From: Pseudonocardia parietis
GTDB taxonomy: Bacteria; Actinomycetota; Actinomycetes; Mycobacteriales; Pseudonocardiaceae
NCBI RefSeq assembly: GCF_017876315.1
Contig: NZ_JAGINU010000002.1
Location: 217,543 to 281,542 of the forward strand
Direction: 5' to 3'
Length of the DNA stretch: 64,000 nt
Part shown: positions 16,441 to 24,708 of the stretch, one piece after another
Layout: every line of letters begins with the position of its first letter
Numbering within the stretch: the first letter of the stretch is position 1
Program-made: the position numbers and the translations under genes
The notes under the pieces: generated by a model
The model's database searches: none
Seen by the model: only the letters and a program-made list of their open reading frames with translations
Told to the model about the DNA's origin: nothing

Positions 16441-16783
16441 TCCGCGTCTCCGGGTAGTTGTTCCGCAGCGGCTGCTCCGCCACCCTCGGCACCGGAGGCT
16501 AGGAGGCGTCGCGCAGAGGAAGTGCAACAGAAGTTAAGGCGACGGTAAAAACTGTCGGGTGGTCGCGAGTGAGTTCGCCGTACCCGGTTGTTCTCGGTAA
16601 CGTCACGGTTCGATGGGCGATAGTTGTGCCATGAACCCGTCGCCGAGTCCCGCCCCAGACCACGGCGGGTCCGGAGGTCTAGGGAGCTGGCGTGCGCATC
16701 CTCAGTGGCCCGGTCGGCCGGTCGATCGCATTGCTGGCGGGGCCGAGCGTGTTGCTGGGGGTGGTGGTCGCTGGAATGGCCGG
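16441..16783. other. Intergenic region with a truncated leader-like ORF
   Basis: This stretch holds the upstream region of the three-gene minus-strand unit. On the plus strand a 31-codon frame (GTG 16692 to TGA 16787, preceded by GGGAGCTGGC) encodes a hydrophobic segment, IALLAGPSVLLGVVVAGMAG. It looks like the signal peptide of a gene cut off by the Tn3 relic that follows. Nothing else was recognised. Confidence 0.35.
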
Positions 16784-16948
16784 GTGACGTTGGTCAATTT
16801 TGGGCTGTTCGACCTGCTCGGACTGCAGCTCTCGCCGCGCATCCGGGACTTGGGCAAGCTCACCCTCTACCGCGCCGGATCACGAGCGCAGGCCGAGGCC
16901 GACTTCGCGCAGAGCAATAGTCAAGACCTGTGGATGAAGATCTTTTAG
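16784..16948 (+). pseudogene. Tn3-family transposase fragment
   Basis: Fifty-four codons read VTLVNFGLFDLLGLQLSPRI followed by RDLGKLTLYR, a signature stretch from the C-terminal DDE region of Tn3-family TnpA. The rest of the roughly 1,000-residue transposase is absent. It abuts a decayed serine resolvase on the other strand. Together with the resolvase relic at 22269 it brackets the mercury genes, pointing to an old Tn3-type mercury transposon. Confidence 0.7.
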
Positions 16949-17431
16949 CTAAGCGAGCTCTCCGAGGTCAGGTTTTCGGGGGTCGTTCTTGTTGAGGCGG
17001 CAGTAGATGGTGGGCCGGGTGACGCCGAACTCGGCGGTGATCTGGTTGACGGTGTAGCGGCGCTTGCCGTCGGGGCCGGTCTCCTCGTACATCAGCCGGG
17101 CAAGGCGGGCCCGGCGCGGGCCGAGCTTCGGTTTCTGCCCGTCGGTGCGGCCGCGGGCCCGGGCTGCTTCGAGTCCACCCTGGCCGCTCGAAGAGCAGGC
17201 TGACCTCGAATTCGGCGATCGCGCCGAGGATCGAGAAGGGCATGCGCCCGACCGCGGTGGAAGGTGTCCACGCCCTGGTCGAGCACGACGAGGTCGACCT
17301 GTCGTTCCTGGAAGGGTGCGGGAGAGCTCGATGAGGTGCTCCAGTGATCGGTCGAGGCGGTCGGGTTTCGTGATCGCGATCTGGTCGCCGGCGCGGGCGA
17401 CGAGTGCCGCGCGGCCGCCGGCCCCGAACAT
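16949..17431 (-). pseudogene. Serine resolvase/invertase relic, frameshifted
   Basis: Reading the minus strand gives the end of a resolvase catalytic domain (ARAGDQIAITKPDRLDRSLE and HLIELSRTL), a shift, LDQGVDT and AIAEFEVSLLFER in other frames, then in the first frame AARARGRTDGQKPKLGPRRA and a complete C-terminal helix-turn-helix (TVNQITAEFGVTRPTIYCRL). The N-terminal catalytic serine region is missing and at least two frameshifts are present. It is of the Tn3-resolvase type and stands next to a Tn3 transposase scrap. Confidence 0.8.
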
Positions 17432-17436
17432 CCGGT

Positions 17437-18804
17437 TCAGGGTTGTGGGTGTGCGGTGAGGTCGAGTTCGTCGAGGGCGGTGAGGAAGCCTTCGCTGTAG
17501 GTGGGGAATTGGGCGACCTGGTCTTGCAAGACCTCAATCGGGATGGCGGCGCGGGTGGCCAGGGCGGCCTGATGAATCCACTCGCCGGCCATCGGGGCCA
17601 CAGCCCAGGCGCCGAGCAGCACCCCCTGGTCGGGGTCGGCGAGCAGCCCGAGATGGCCCCAGGGGTGTTGTTCGTAGGTCGAGGGCCGGGCGATCGCCGC
17701 TGCTAGGTCGAGCTCGGCGGCGGTGGTACGCCGACCTTGTTCTTGGGCTTGGGCGGCGGTGAGGCCGACGGCGGCGACCTCGGGGTCGGTGAACACCACC
17801 CGGGGGATGCCGTCGTAGGTGGCGGGGTGGGGGCGGCCGAGGATGGCGTCGGCGGCGATGCGGGCCTGATAGGCCGCGACGTGGGTGAACGGCATGACCG
17901 CGGTGACGTCCCCGATCGCCCACACCCCGTCGGCGGCGCGGCAGTGCTCGTCGACCGGAATCTCCCCCATCTCCCCGAGGGTGACGCCGACCGCGTCCAG
18001 GCCGAGGTCGCCGGTGCGGGGGCGGCGACCGGCGCCGACGACCACCACGTCACAGCGCAGCTCGCTGCCGTCGTCGAGGGTGAGCACGGTGTCGGCGCCG
18101 TCGCGGCGGGCGGCGGTGGCGGTGACGCTGGTGCGGACGTCGATCCCGTCGCCGCGCATCCGCTCGGCGAGCAGCTGCCCGACGCGGGGTTCCTCGCGGG
18201 AGAGCAGTGTGGCTGAGCGTTCGACGATGCTCACCTGGGCACCGAAGCGGTTCAGGAAGTGCCCGAGCTCGGCGCCCACGGCGCTGCCGCCGAGCATGAC
18301 CACCCGGCCCGGGATCTCGGTGGTGGTGGTGGCTTCCCGGTTGGTCCACACCGCCACCGTGTCTAGGCCGTCGACCGGGGGCAGGACCGCGTCGGAGCCG
18401 GTGGCGATGATGATGTGCTCGGCGTGCAGCGTGCGGTTGTTGACTTCGACGGTGCCGGGCCCGGTGATCCGGGCTGGGCCCTTGACCACGGTGGCGCCGG
18501 CGTTCTCGTAGCCGGTGATCTGGTTGCTGTCGTCGAGGTGGCGGATCATGTCGTCGCGCCAGGCCCGGGTGCCGGCCCAGTCCAGGCGGGCGCCGTCGAC
18601 GCCGGCGGCCCGGTCGACCTCACCGCGGGCCTCGGGTGGGCGCAGCAGGGTTTTCGAGGGGATGCAGGCCCAGTAGCCGCACTCGCCGCCGATCAGTTCC
18701 TGCTCGAGGACCGCGACCCGCTGCCCGGCGGCCATCAGTCGCCCAGCGGCGGATTCTCCGCCGGGGCCCATGCCGATCACGATGGTGTCGAACTGCTCGC
18801 TCAT
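17437..18804 (-). CDS. MerA-like pyridine nucleotide-disulfide oxidoreductase
   Basis: The product has 455 residues. It has an N-terminal FAD loop (IVIGMGPGGESAAGRL), a redox-active pair Cys42/Cys47 in GGECGYWACIPSKTLL, an NAD(P)H-binding fold (VVMLGGSAVGAELGHFLNRF), a second FAD motif (GVWAIGDVTAV) and a dimerisation domain. The pair is close to that of MerA, but there is no N-terminal metal domain and no C-terminal vicinal Cys pair, so Hg(II) reduction is not assured. It ends the mer unit; its start follows a frameshifted membrane gene. Candidate roles are a flavin disulfide reductase for another thiol or an accessory mercuric reductase. It starts at ATG 18804. Confidence 0.85.
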   Translation of the reverse strand: MSEQFDTIVIGMGPGGESAAGRLMAAGQRVAVLEQELIGGECGYWACIPSKTLLRPPEARGEVDRAAGVDGARLDWAGTRAWRDDMIRHLDDSNQITGYENAGATVVKGPARITGPGTVEVNNRTLHAEHIIIATGSDAVLPPVDGLDTVAVWTNREATTTTEIPGRVVMLGGSAVGAELGHFLNRFGAQVSIVERSATLLSREEPRVGQLLAERMRGDGIDVRTSVTATAARRDGADTVLTLDDGSELRCDVVVVGAGRRPRTGDLGLDAVGVTLGEMGEIPVDEHCRAADGVWAIGDVTAVMPFTHVAAYQARIAADAILGRPHPATYDGIPRVVFTDPEVAAVGLTAAQAQEQGRRTTAAELDLAAAIARPSTYEQHPWGHLGLLADPDQGVLLGAWAVAPMAGEWIHQAALATRAAIPIEVLQDQVAQFPTYSEGFLTALDELDLTAHPQP

Positions 18805-18854
18805 AACGCTCCTTTGAAGGCGCCCGGGGTGTGGGTGGTCGGGTCAAGCACGGG

Positions 18855-19393
18855 TCAGGGGCGGCGGCCGCGCAGGCACCAGGCGGCTTCGGTGGCCGCG
18901 GCGACGGCCAACCCGAATGCGAGGTGGCGGCGAGTCCGCGCAGGTGGGTCGAGAGCGGGTAGGCGCGGTTGGGTGCGGAGAACCCCAGCGCCGGGGTGAT
19001 CGCTTCGTCGGCGACCAGACTCATCGCCGTACCCGTCACCAGTCCCGCAGGGATGGGACGCAGCCGGCGGCGGCGCAGGTAGGTATAGACCGGCGCCCAG
19101 GAGACAGCCAGCCCGTAGTGGAACACCAGTGCGGCCTGGTCGAGCTGCTGCTCGGTGGGGTACAGACCGAGCAGCTGGGTGGTCTTCTGCGCGGCGACCC
19201 GGTACGGGGGCCCGGGTCGGGCGTGGTCCTCACGGGCCCGGTCGTCGGCGGATTCGAGCTCGTAGAGCTTCATGCTCACCGGCTCCATGGCCTTGGTACC
19301 CAGGTAGCCGGCCAGCGTGGCCACGGCCAGGTCCTCGACCAGGTTCTCGGTGTAGCCGCGACCGCGGTGGGTGGCGGCTTTCGTGGTCCGCAC
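18855..19393 (-). pseudogene. Small membrane protein of mer unit, single-base frameshift near its end
   Basis: The frame starts at ATG 19393 and reads a 160-residue segment with ENLVEDLAVATLAGYLGTKA near the start, FHYGLAVSWAPVYTYLRRRR in the middle and GLVTGTAMSLVADEAITPAL. Near 18922 one base is missing; in the shifted frame the expected last helix HLAFGLAVAAATEAAWCLRG follows and ends at TGA 18855. Restored length is about 180 residues with three or four membrane segments. The arrangement resembles DUF1440/YagU-like proteins, but I am not sure of the family. The existing frame runs on into the next gene. Position between merB and the oxidoreductase suggests a mercury-related membrane role. 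Confidence 0.6.
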
Positions 19394-19438
19394 GGGGCCT
19401 CTCAGGGTCAGGAGGGGGGTGTGGGGTTCCGCGTCCAG

Positions 19439-20095
19439 TCAGCAGCAGCCGGTGTGTCCGCCCGCGACCATGTCCTGGGCGAGGCGCCGACCCAGGTCGA
19501 AGGCTTCCTCCATGGACAACACGGTGCCGCCGGGGTGCTCGGTGAGCCAGTGCTGGGCGGCGGCCGCGGTGGTGAAGAAGTGCACCTGGTCGCAGAACGC
19601 CGCCCGCACGCTCGACGCGCCGCCGTCGGGGATCAGGACCGACACCACCGCGGTTGCCGGCTCCAGTGCGGTGATCCCGCTGTCGGGATCGACGCTGAGG
19701 TGCACGAGCTCGCCGCTGCCCGGAGTGAGGGATACGACCTGCGCGGGGCGGCCCAGCACGGTGGGGAAGATCAGGGTGTCCAGCGCGCACCAGGTGTAGA
19801 GCGCCTGGCCAGCGACGGTGAACTGGTGTGGGGTCTCGCGCAGGGTGATGCCGTGCCCGACCACCGCGCCGTGCTCGTCGTACTCGGTGTCCGAGAGCCC
19901 GGCCAGTCCGTCGCGGACCTCGCTGGCGCGGCGCCCGGTGGTGTGGGCGAGGTCGTCGACGGTGACCGGATGCCCGCGGGCCAGCTCACGTAGCAGCGCC
20001 GGCCACAGCCAGCCCATCGCGTCCCCGCCGGCGCCGGGGGCGGAGCAGATGGTCTCGCTGAGCCGGGTGGCGAGGTGCTCGGCGTCGATGCTCAT
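19439..20095 (-). CDS. merB: Organomercurial lyase
   Basis: This 218-residue enzyme cleaves the carbon-mercury bond of organomercurials by protonolysis, releasing Hg(II) for MerA. The catalytic triad is present: Cys103 and Asp106 in YTWCALDTLIFP and Cys168 in AFCDQVHFF, matching Cys96, Asp99 and Cys159 of the enzyme from enteric plasmids. An N-terminal winged-helix-like part (VTVDDLAHTTGRRASEVRDG) is typical. The C-terminus ends HTGCC, adding a vicinal Cys pair not usual for MerB that might hand over mercury. It starts at ATG 20095, 50 bases after merA, in the same unit. Confidence 0.95.
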   Translation of the reverse strand: MSIDAEHLATRLSETICSAPGAGGDAMGWLWPALLRELARGHPVTVDDLAHTTGRRASEVRDGLAGLSDTEYDEHGAVVGHGITLRETPHQFTVAGQALYTWCALDTLIFPTVLGRPAQVVSLTPGSGELVHLSVDPDSGITALEPATAVVSVLIPDGGASSVRAAFCDQVHFFTTAAAAQHWLTEHPGGTVLSMEEAFDLGRRLAQDMVAGGHTGCC

Positions 20096-20145
20096 GACAG
20101 AAACGTCGCTTCCGATGAGGGGATCCAGGAGGGGTGGGCTGGGGG

Positions 20146-21552
20146 TCAGGCGCAGCAGGAGGTGGGCATCTGGTTGCGGAACTGTCCGGCGGCGATGCGC
20201 AGGCCCTCGGCCATGGTCAGGTACGGCGCCCAGGTATCGGCGACGTCGTCGACGGTCATGCCGGCGGTGATGGCGTAGGTGGCGGCGAGCATGATCTCCC
20301 CGGCCGCCTCGGCGGCGGCGTGCACTCCGAGCACCTGCCCGGTGTCGGCGGCGGCGACGATCTTGATCGCGCCGCGGGTGTCGCGGCTGGCCAGCGCCCG
20401 GGGCACGTCGGCCAGGTCCAGCACCCGGCAGTCGCAGCGGTGCCCGGCGGCCAGCGCCTGGATCTCGCTGAGCCCGGCCGAGGCCAGCTGGGGGCGGGTG
20501 AACACCACCGCGGGCAGCCCGGTGTAGTCGACGGTCGCCGGGCGGGGCCCGGCGGCGTCGGTGGCGTTGAGCGCCGCCACGCGTCCAGTGGCGGCGGCGA
20601 CGTAGACGTACTGCGGCGCCCCGGACACGTCGCCGGCGGCGAAGATCCGCGGGTTGGAGCTGCGCTGGGCGGCGTCGACGGAAACGAAACCCCGCTCGTC
20701 GGTCTTCACCCCCGCCGCGTCCAGGCCCAGCCCGTTGGTGCGCGGGGTGCGCCCGGTGGCGACCAACAGGCGAGCCCCGCTCGGGCGCCGCCCGCTGGCG
20801 GTGACCACGACGACCCGGCCGCTGTCGGTCTGCTCCACCGCCACGGCGCGGTCCTCGAGCACGGTGATGGCGTCGTCGGCGAACACCTGGCGCAGGGTGT
20901 CGGCGAGTTCGGGTTCGGCTGCGGGAGCGAGCCGCCCGACGAGGGTGACCCGGGCCCCGAGGTGGGCGAAGAGCTGGGCCTGTTCCATGCCGACGTAGCC
21001 GCCGCCGATGACCACCAGCGACTCGGGCAGCTCGACGAGTTCCATCGCGGTGGTCGAGGTCAGCCAGTCCACCTGCTCGAGCCCGGGCAGCTGCGGGTCG
21101 CCGGGTTCGGAGCCGGTGGCGATCAGGTACGCCCGCGCGGGCAGCGGTTGGTCGTTCACGAGCAGTGTGTCGGGGTCGGCGAAGTGGGCGTGCCCGGAGC
21201 GGACCTCGAAGCCGTGGGCGACGGCGACGTCGGCGTACTTGGCCTGGCGCAGCCGGCTGGTCAGCTCGTCTTTCTGCGCCACCAGCGCGGCCAGGTCTAC
21301 CGGGCCGCCCGACCAGGTCGGGGCGCCGGGGAACGGGTTACCCAGCGCGCTGTGGCGCGCCCCGGCGGCGGCCAGCAACGTCTTCGACGGGATGCACCCG
21401 ACGTTGACGCAGGTTCCGCCCAGGGTGGCGTGCTCGACCAGCGCCACGGTCTTGCCAGCGCCGCGGGCGGCGATCGCGGCGGCCATCGCCGCCCCGCCCG
21501 AGCCGATCACCACCAGGTCCAGCGCTGCGGTGTCCTCCACGTCGTCGTCCAC
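20146..21552 (-). CDS. merA: Mercuric reductase
   Basis: This 468-residue flavoenzyme reduces Hg(II) to Hg(0) with NADPH. It has the FAD loop VVIGSGGAAMAAAIAARG, the redox pair Cys48/Cys53 in GGTCVNVGCIPSKTLL, and the C-terminal vicinal pair Cys466-Cys467 (MPTSCCA) that delivers mercury to the active site. It lacks the N-terminal NmerA metal-binding domain, as in many actinobacterial forms. GTG 21552 was chosen because of AGGAGG just upstream; the longer frame to 21654 would cross the operator. It is the first gene of the unit merA-merB-membrane protein-oxidoreductase and is divergent from an ArsR-type regulator. Confidence 0.96.
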   Translation of the reverse strand: MDDDVEDTAALDLVVIGSGGAAMAAAIAARGAGKTVALVEHATLGGTCVNVGCIPSKTLLAAAGARHSALGNPFPGAPTWSGGPVDLAALVAQKDELTSRLRQAKYADVAVAHGFEVRSGHAHFADPDTLLVNDQPLPARAYLIATGSEPGDPQLPGLEQVDWLTSTTAMELVELPESLVVIGGGYVGMEQAQLFAHLGARVTLVGRLAPAAEPELADTLRQVFADDAITVLEDRAVAVEQTDSGRVVVVTASGRRPSGARLLVATGRTPRTNGLGLDAAGVKTDERGFVSVDAAQRSSNPRIFAAGDVSGAPQYVYVAAATGRVAALNATDAAGPRPATVDYTGLPAVVFTRPQLASAGLSEIQALAAGHRCDCRVLDLADVPRALASRDTRGAIKIVAAADTGQVLGVHAAAEAAGEIMLAATYAITAGMTVDDVADTWAPYLTMAEGLRIAAGQFRNQMPTSCCA

Positions 21553-21625
21553 GTCGGGGCCTCCTGACGTCCGTTGAACTCGCCTGAACAGTCCGATCCG
21601 GGTAAGCGAATACATGTTAGCGTAG

Positions 21626-21637
21626 TGACATCTGTCA
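21626..21637. promoter_or_regulatory. Candidate mer operator
   Basis: TGACATCTGTCA (arms TGACA and TGTCA) lies in the 128-base gap between divergent merA and the ArsR-type regulator, within an AT-richer patch (TACATGTTAGCGTAGTGACA). ArsR-family repressors bind short imperfect inverted repeats like this. One site could control both directions. Confidence 0.5.
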
Positions 21638-21680
21638 AGGCGGATGCGTGACACGGTGGAGTGACGAGGGAGCGCAGCGG

Positions 21681-22124
21681 ATGGTCACCAGCTCGAGGAC
21701 GGCACCAGGCCCGCGGGCCGAGCCGGCCGCGCAGGCAGGCGGCGAGGTCCCGGCACCGGTGGCGGGCGCCGAGGTGTCGGCGCCGCCGCTGCTCGGGCAG
21801 GCCGGCGAGCAGGCGGGGATGGTGGCGAAGTTCTTCCGCGCCTTGGGTGACCCGACCCGGCTGCGGCTGTTGGAGTTCCTGCTCGCCGGCGAGCACACCG
21901 TCAGCGAGTGCGTCGCGCACGTCGGGCTGTCCCAGGGCCGGGTGTCGACCCACCTGGCGTGTCTGGCCGACTGCGGCTACGTCGCGGTGCGCCGCGAGGG
22001 CCGGTTCTCCCACTATCGAGTGGCCGACCCGCGGGTGGCCGACCTGGTGGTGCTGGCCCGCTCGCTGGCCGCGGACAACTGCTCCGCGCTCTCGGCGTGC
22101 GCGCGCATCGACTCCCGACCCTGA
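21681..22124 (+). CDS. ArsR-family mercury-type repressor
   Basis: The product has 147 residues. After a flexible Ala/Pro-rich N-terminus, the winged helix reads VAKFFRALGDPTRLRLLEFL, HTVSECVAHVGLSQGRVSTH (recognition helix), LACLADCGYVAVRREGRFSH and YRVADPRVADLVVL. Cysteines occur in SECVAHV, CLADCGY and NCSALSACA, giving candidate thiolate ligands. In Streptomyces, the regulator of mer genes is of ArsR type rather than MerR type, and this gene is divergent from merA in the same way. ATG 21681 has GAGGGAG upstream; ATG 21648 would add 11 residues. Hg(II)-released repression is the likely action. Confidence 0.85.
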   Translation: MVTSSRTAPGPRAEPAAQAGGEVPAPVAGAEVSAPPLLGQAGEQAGMVAKFFRALGDPTRLRLLEFLLAGEHTVSECVAHVGLSQGRVSTHLACLADCGYVAVRREGRFSHYRVADPRVADLVVLARSLAADNCSALSACARIDSRP

Positions 22125-22268
22125 CTCGATCCCGCTCTGACCTCGCTGGACCGGCCGGTGTGGTAGGTCCCGGCGACGGTGCGCCCGTCCCGGCCGACCG
22201 AGGGCCGGGGCAGCTGTGGCGGCCGGGCACCCCGCCGCCGGCGCCGATTCGCGCCGACACCCCCCACG

Positions 22269-22962
22269 GACATCCGCGTTGGCTACGCCCACTGTTCCCA
22301 CCTCACTCAGGAACTCCAGTCCCAACTCGACGCGCTGGCAGCAGCCGGCATCGGCCGCGACAAGATCTTCGCCGAGAAGGTCTCCACCCGCGTCCGGGTC
22401 CGGCCGAAGTTCGAGCAGGCCTTGGGCACCTGCCGCCAGATCAAGGCCCACGCCCCGCACTGCCGGGTCATCCTCACCGTGTACGAGATGAAACGACTCG
22501 GCCGCGATAGCGCCGAGCTGACAGCGCTGGCCGACCACGCGACCCGCGCACGGCATCGCCCTGGAAATGCTCGTCGGGCCGTTGACCGGGGTCTACGACC
22601 CGTCCGGCACCGGCCAGGTGTTGTTCGCGTTCTTCGCCGCGATGGCCGAGACCGAACGCGAGAACATCCGGGAAGCCACCCTCGAAGGGCTGAACGCAGC
22701 TTCCCGCAAGGGAAACCACGGCGGCCGTCCGCCGGTGATCACCGACGACATGCTGCACACCGTGCTGCGCCGCCGCGCCAGCGGCGAGTCCGTCGAGGAC
22801 ATCCGCCCGGACCTGATCATCCCCACCGGTAAACGCAAAGGCCGCAACCCCAGCCTGGCCAGCATCTACCGGGTACTCGCCGAACACGAGAAGGCACAGG
22901 CGTACCCCGATGCAGGCGAGCAGGCCCACGCAGACTTCACCGCGCTCCAGGCGAGTACCTGA
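22269..22962 (+). pseudogene. Serine resolvase relic 2, one frameshift
   Basis: The first part reads DIRVGYAHCSHLTQELQSQL with the catalytic-serine region and goes on to YEMKRLGRDSAELTALADHA. A one-base change near 22556 moves the frame to GIALEMLVGPLTGVYDPSGT and FAAMAETERENIREATLEGL, followed by a C-terminal helix-turn-helix region (NPSLASIYRVLAEHEKA). Correcting the shift would give a near-complete resolvase of about 230 residues. No clean start codon remains. It mirrors the resolvase relic on the other side of the mercury genes. Confidence 0.8.
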
Positions 22963-23039
22963 CCTGCACCGCCAGCCGCCCACGAAATCGCTGGTCAGTC
23001 GTATCCGCCCGACTTTCGGCGAGCTCACCAGGCGGCGGC

Positions 23040-23420
23040 CCTACCGCTACGCCGAGGAGGCCGTCCGCACCCAGCTCGCTGCTCGCTCGCCGCGGCCGCC
23101 GCCGACGGGTTGCTGCGCCCGCAGGTGGACCTGACCGTGCTGGGCCGCTCGGTGGTGAGCCTGGTCGTCGGGCACAACCTGATCTGCGAACGCACCGACA
23201 CCCTCGACGAGCTCACCGGACGGCTGGCCGACATGTGGAAGGCCCTGCTTCCGCTGATCGCCATCGACACCTGGCTGAGCACCTGGAACTGCTGCAGCAC
23301 CGGGCCGTGCACCGCGGGGAGATCCTCCACGAGCAGCTGCAGGCGGCGCTGCACTGGCGCATCGTCCTCGAGCAGGCCAAGCTCGCAACCTGCGCGAGGA
23401 CGATGCGCACCCAGGCGACC
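23040..23420 (+). pseudogene. Decayed regulator with TetR-like and ANTAR-like segments
   Basis: Pieces in changing frames read YAEEAVRTQLAA, then LLRPQVDLTVLGRSVVSLVV and DTLDELTGRLADMWKALLPL (resembling the C-terminal ligand domain of TetR-family regulators), then HRGEILHEQLQAALHWRIVL and EQAKLA, which looks like the start of an ANTAR RNA-binding domain. At least two frameshifts and a missing N-terminal DNA-binding part make it non-functional. The combination may reflect one gene or a fusion made by deletion. Confidence 0.45.
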
Positions 23421-23585
23421 CCTGACCCGCGGCGGTTATCTCTTTCGTGCCCGTCCCAGCCCGGCGGGGCCGGTCCGGTCGGGACAGCGAGGTGGACTCA
23501 GTCGACACCTGTGCTGCGGCTCTGCAACGTCGGGTCGGGTCGGTACCGGCCGCTGGTCACGTTGAAGACCGCCGCGTCGCGCTCA

Positions 23586-24149
23586 TCAGCGATCGGTCGG
23601 GGCCGGCCGGGCACTGCGGCGGGCAGCACCGTTCGGACGGTCGGCGAGGCGCTCAACCAGGTCGGCACGGGCGAGTCGCTCAACCAGCTCCGGCAAGGCC
23701 GCCTCCGGCAGCCCTTGGCCCCGCAACTGTTCCTCGCAGCTCGCCACCACCCCAGCCACGCCCGGCGGATCGACACGTCCTGCGAACTCGGCGACCAGGC
23801 GGTCGCTCACCGACAGCATGCCCCCAGCCTCCCCGCCGTGCCGGCCACGCCGGGCAGGGAAGCGCTCGCTGTCCTTCGCCGGTTGTCGATGACGGTCAGC
23901 AAGGTCGGCGAGAAACCGGCGCAGCACGGCAGTCCGCTGGTCCAGCTCGGCGGCGATCAACTCCGCGTGCAGGATGTCATCGGCCCCGTCCCGGGCGGCG
24001 AGCGCGCGGTGCCGACGCACCAGATCGTCGATCGAGTCAAGGAACCGGTACACGGTCGAGCGCTCGGCAGCAGGAACCTCCCGGGGTAAAGACTCCGGCG
24101 CCGCCGACCTGCCGGACACCGGCTGGTGACCGATCAGCTCTACGGTCAT
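23586..24149 (-). CDS. Uncharacterised protein with C-terminal three-helix-bundle domain
   Basis: The frame from ATG 24149 encodes 187 residues. The first part is helical and charged (YRFLDSIDDLVRRHRALAAR, then ILHAELIAAELDQRTAVLRR). The last 77 residues (from ATG 23819, preceded by GGGGAGG) read LSVSDRLVAEFAGRVDPPGV and ALPELVERLARADLVERLAD, which fits the small actinobacterial three-helix-bundle dimerisation domain. The shorter gene may be the real one, since that family is usually about 80 residues and its ribosome-binding site is strong. Neither part shows an active site. It lies among decayed genes. Confidence 0.5.
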   Translation of the reverse strand: MTVELIGHQPVSGRSAAPESLPREVPAAERSTVYRFLDSIDDLVRRHRALAARDGADDILHAELIAAELDQRTAVLRRFLADLADRHRQPAKDSERFPARRGRHGGEAGGMLSVSDRLVAEFAGRVDPPGVAGVVASCEEQLRGQGLPEAALPELVERLARADLVERLADRPNGAARRSARPAPTDR

Positions 24150-24299
24150 GCGACGCTGTCCGTCGACCGTGTCGGAGCTGAACGTGTCGGGGTCGGGCTC
24201 GGGCATCCGGTCGGTCCATCGGGTGGTGGCTCCGCTAGTACCCACCTCCGATCAACGTATCGCGAGGCGACGACGAGCCCGGTTGCGACGCACGACACC

Positions 24300-24605
24300 A
24301 TCCGAACCGCTGACGAGCATGAGCCCACGCGGGGCAGGACAACGACGGTGTGGCACCGGGGTTTGGCGAACGGGTCATGGCCGTCGATCAGGATCGTCGG
24401 GGAGCCGGTGAAGCCGGACCGCTCGGCCTGGGCCTAATCGTCGATCACCAGGTTGTGAAGGTCGTTGTAGTCAGCCCGGCCTCGGCCAGCGCCTGCCGCA
24501 GCCGCTCGGCGGTGAGTTGCTCGTTGGGGCAGTCGGACTCGGGCAGGAGCCACGCGGCGCGGCGCTGCCGGGCGAGCCGTTGACACTGCAGGCCAGCAGC
24601 GGCAC
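24300..24605 (-). pseudogene. Thioredoxin-like small protein, broken
   Basis: The minus strand reads ESDCPNEQLTAERLRQALAE then AGL, a Cys-Pro-Asn motif followed by a long helix. It then hits a stop and shifts frame, and continues as FTGSPTILIDGHDPFAKPRC. The pair CPN...GSPT-V/I-L-I-DG is the pattern of small thioredoxin-like proteins often found beside mer and arsenic genes in actinomycetes. At least one frameshift and a stop separate the halves. It may be another remnant of the mercury element. Confidence 0.55.
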
Positions 24606-24708
24606 GGTGCCTGCCCCTCCGCCGCCTCCCGGCTCGCCACCCGCGGTCGGACCCCCCGCCGGACCACCGCCACCGGAGGAAGGCGCGACCGGCGGTGACG
24701 GTGGCTGA

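Noticed and set aside
20134..21567. 477-codon open frame opposite merA
   Set aside because: It has extreme Gly/Val/Gln bias and no motif, and it exactly shadows merA.
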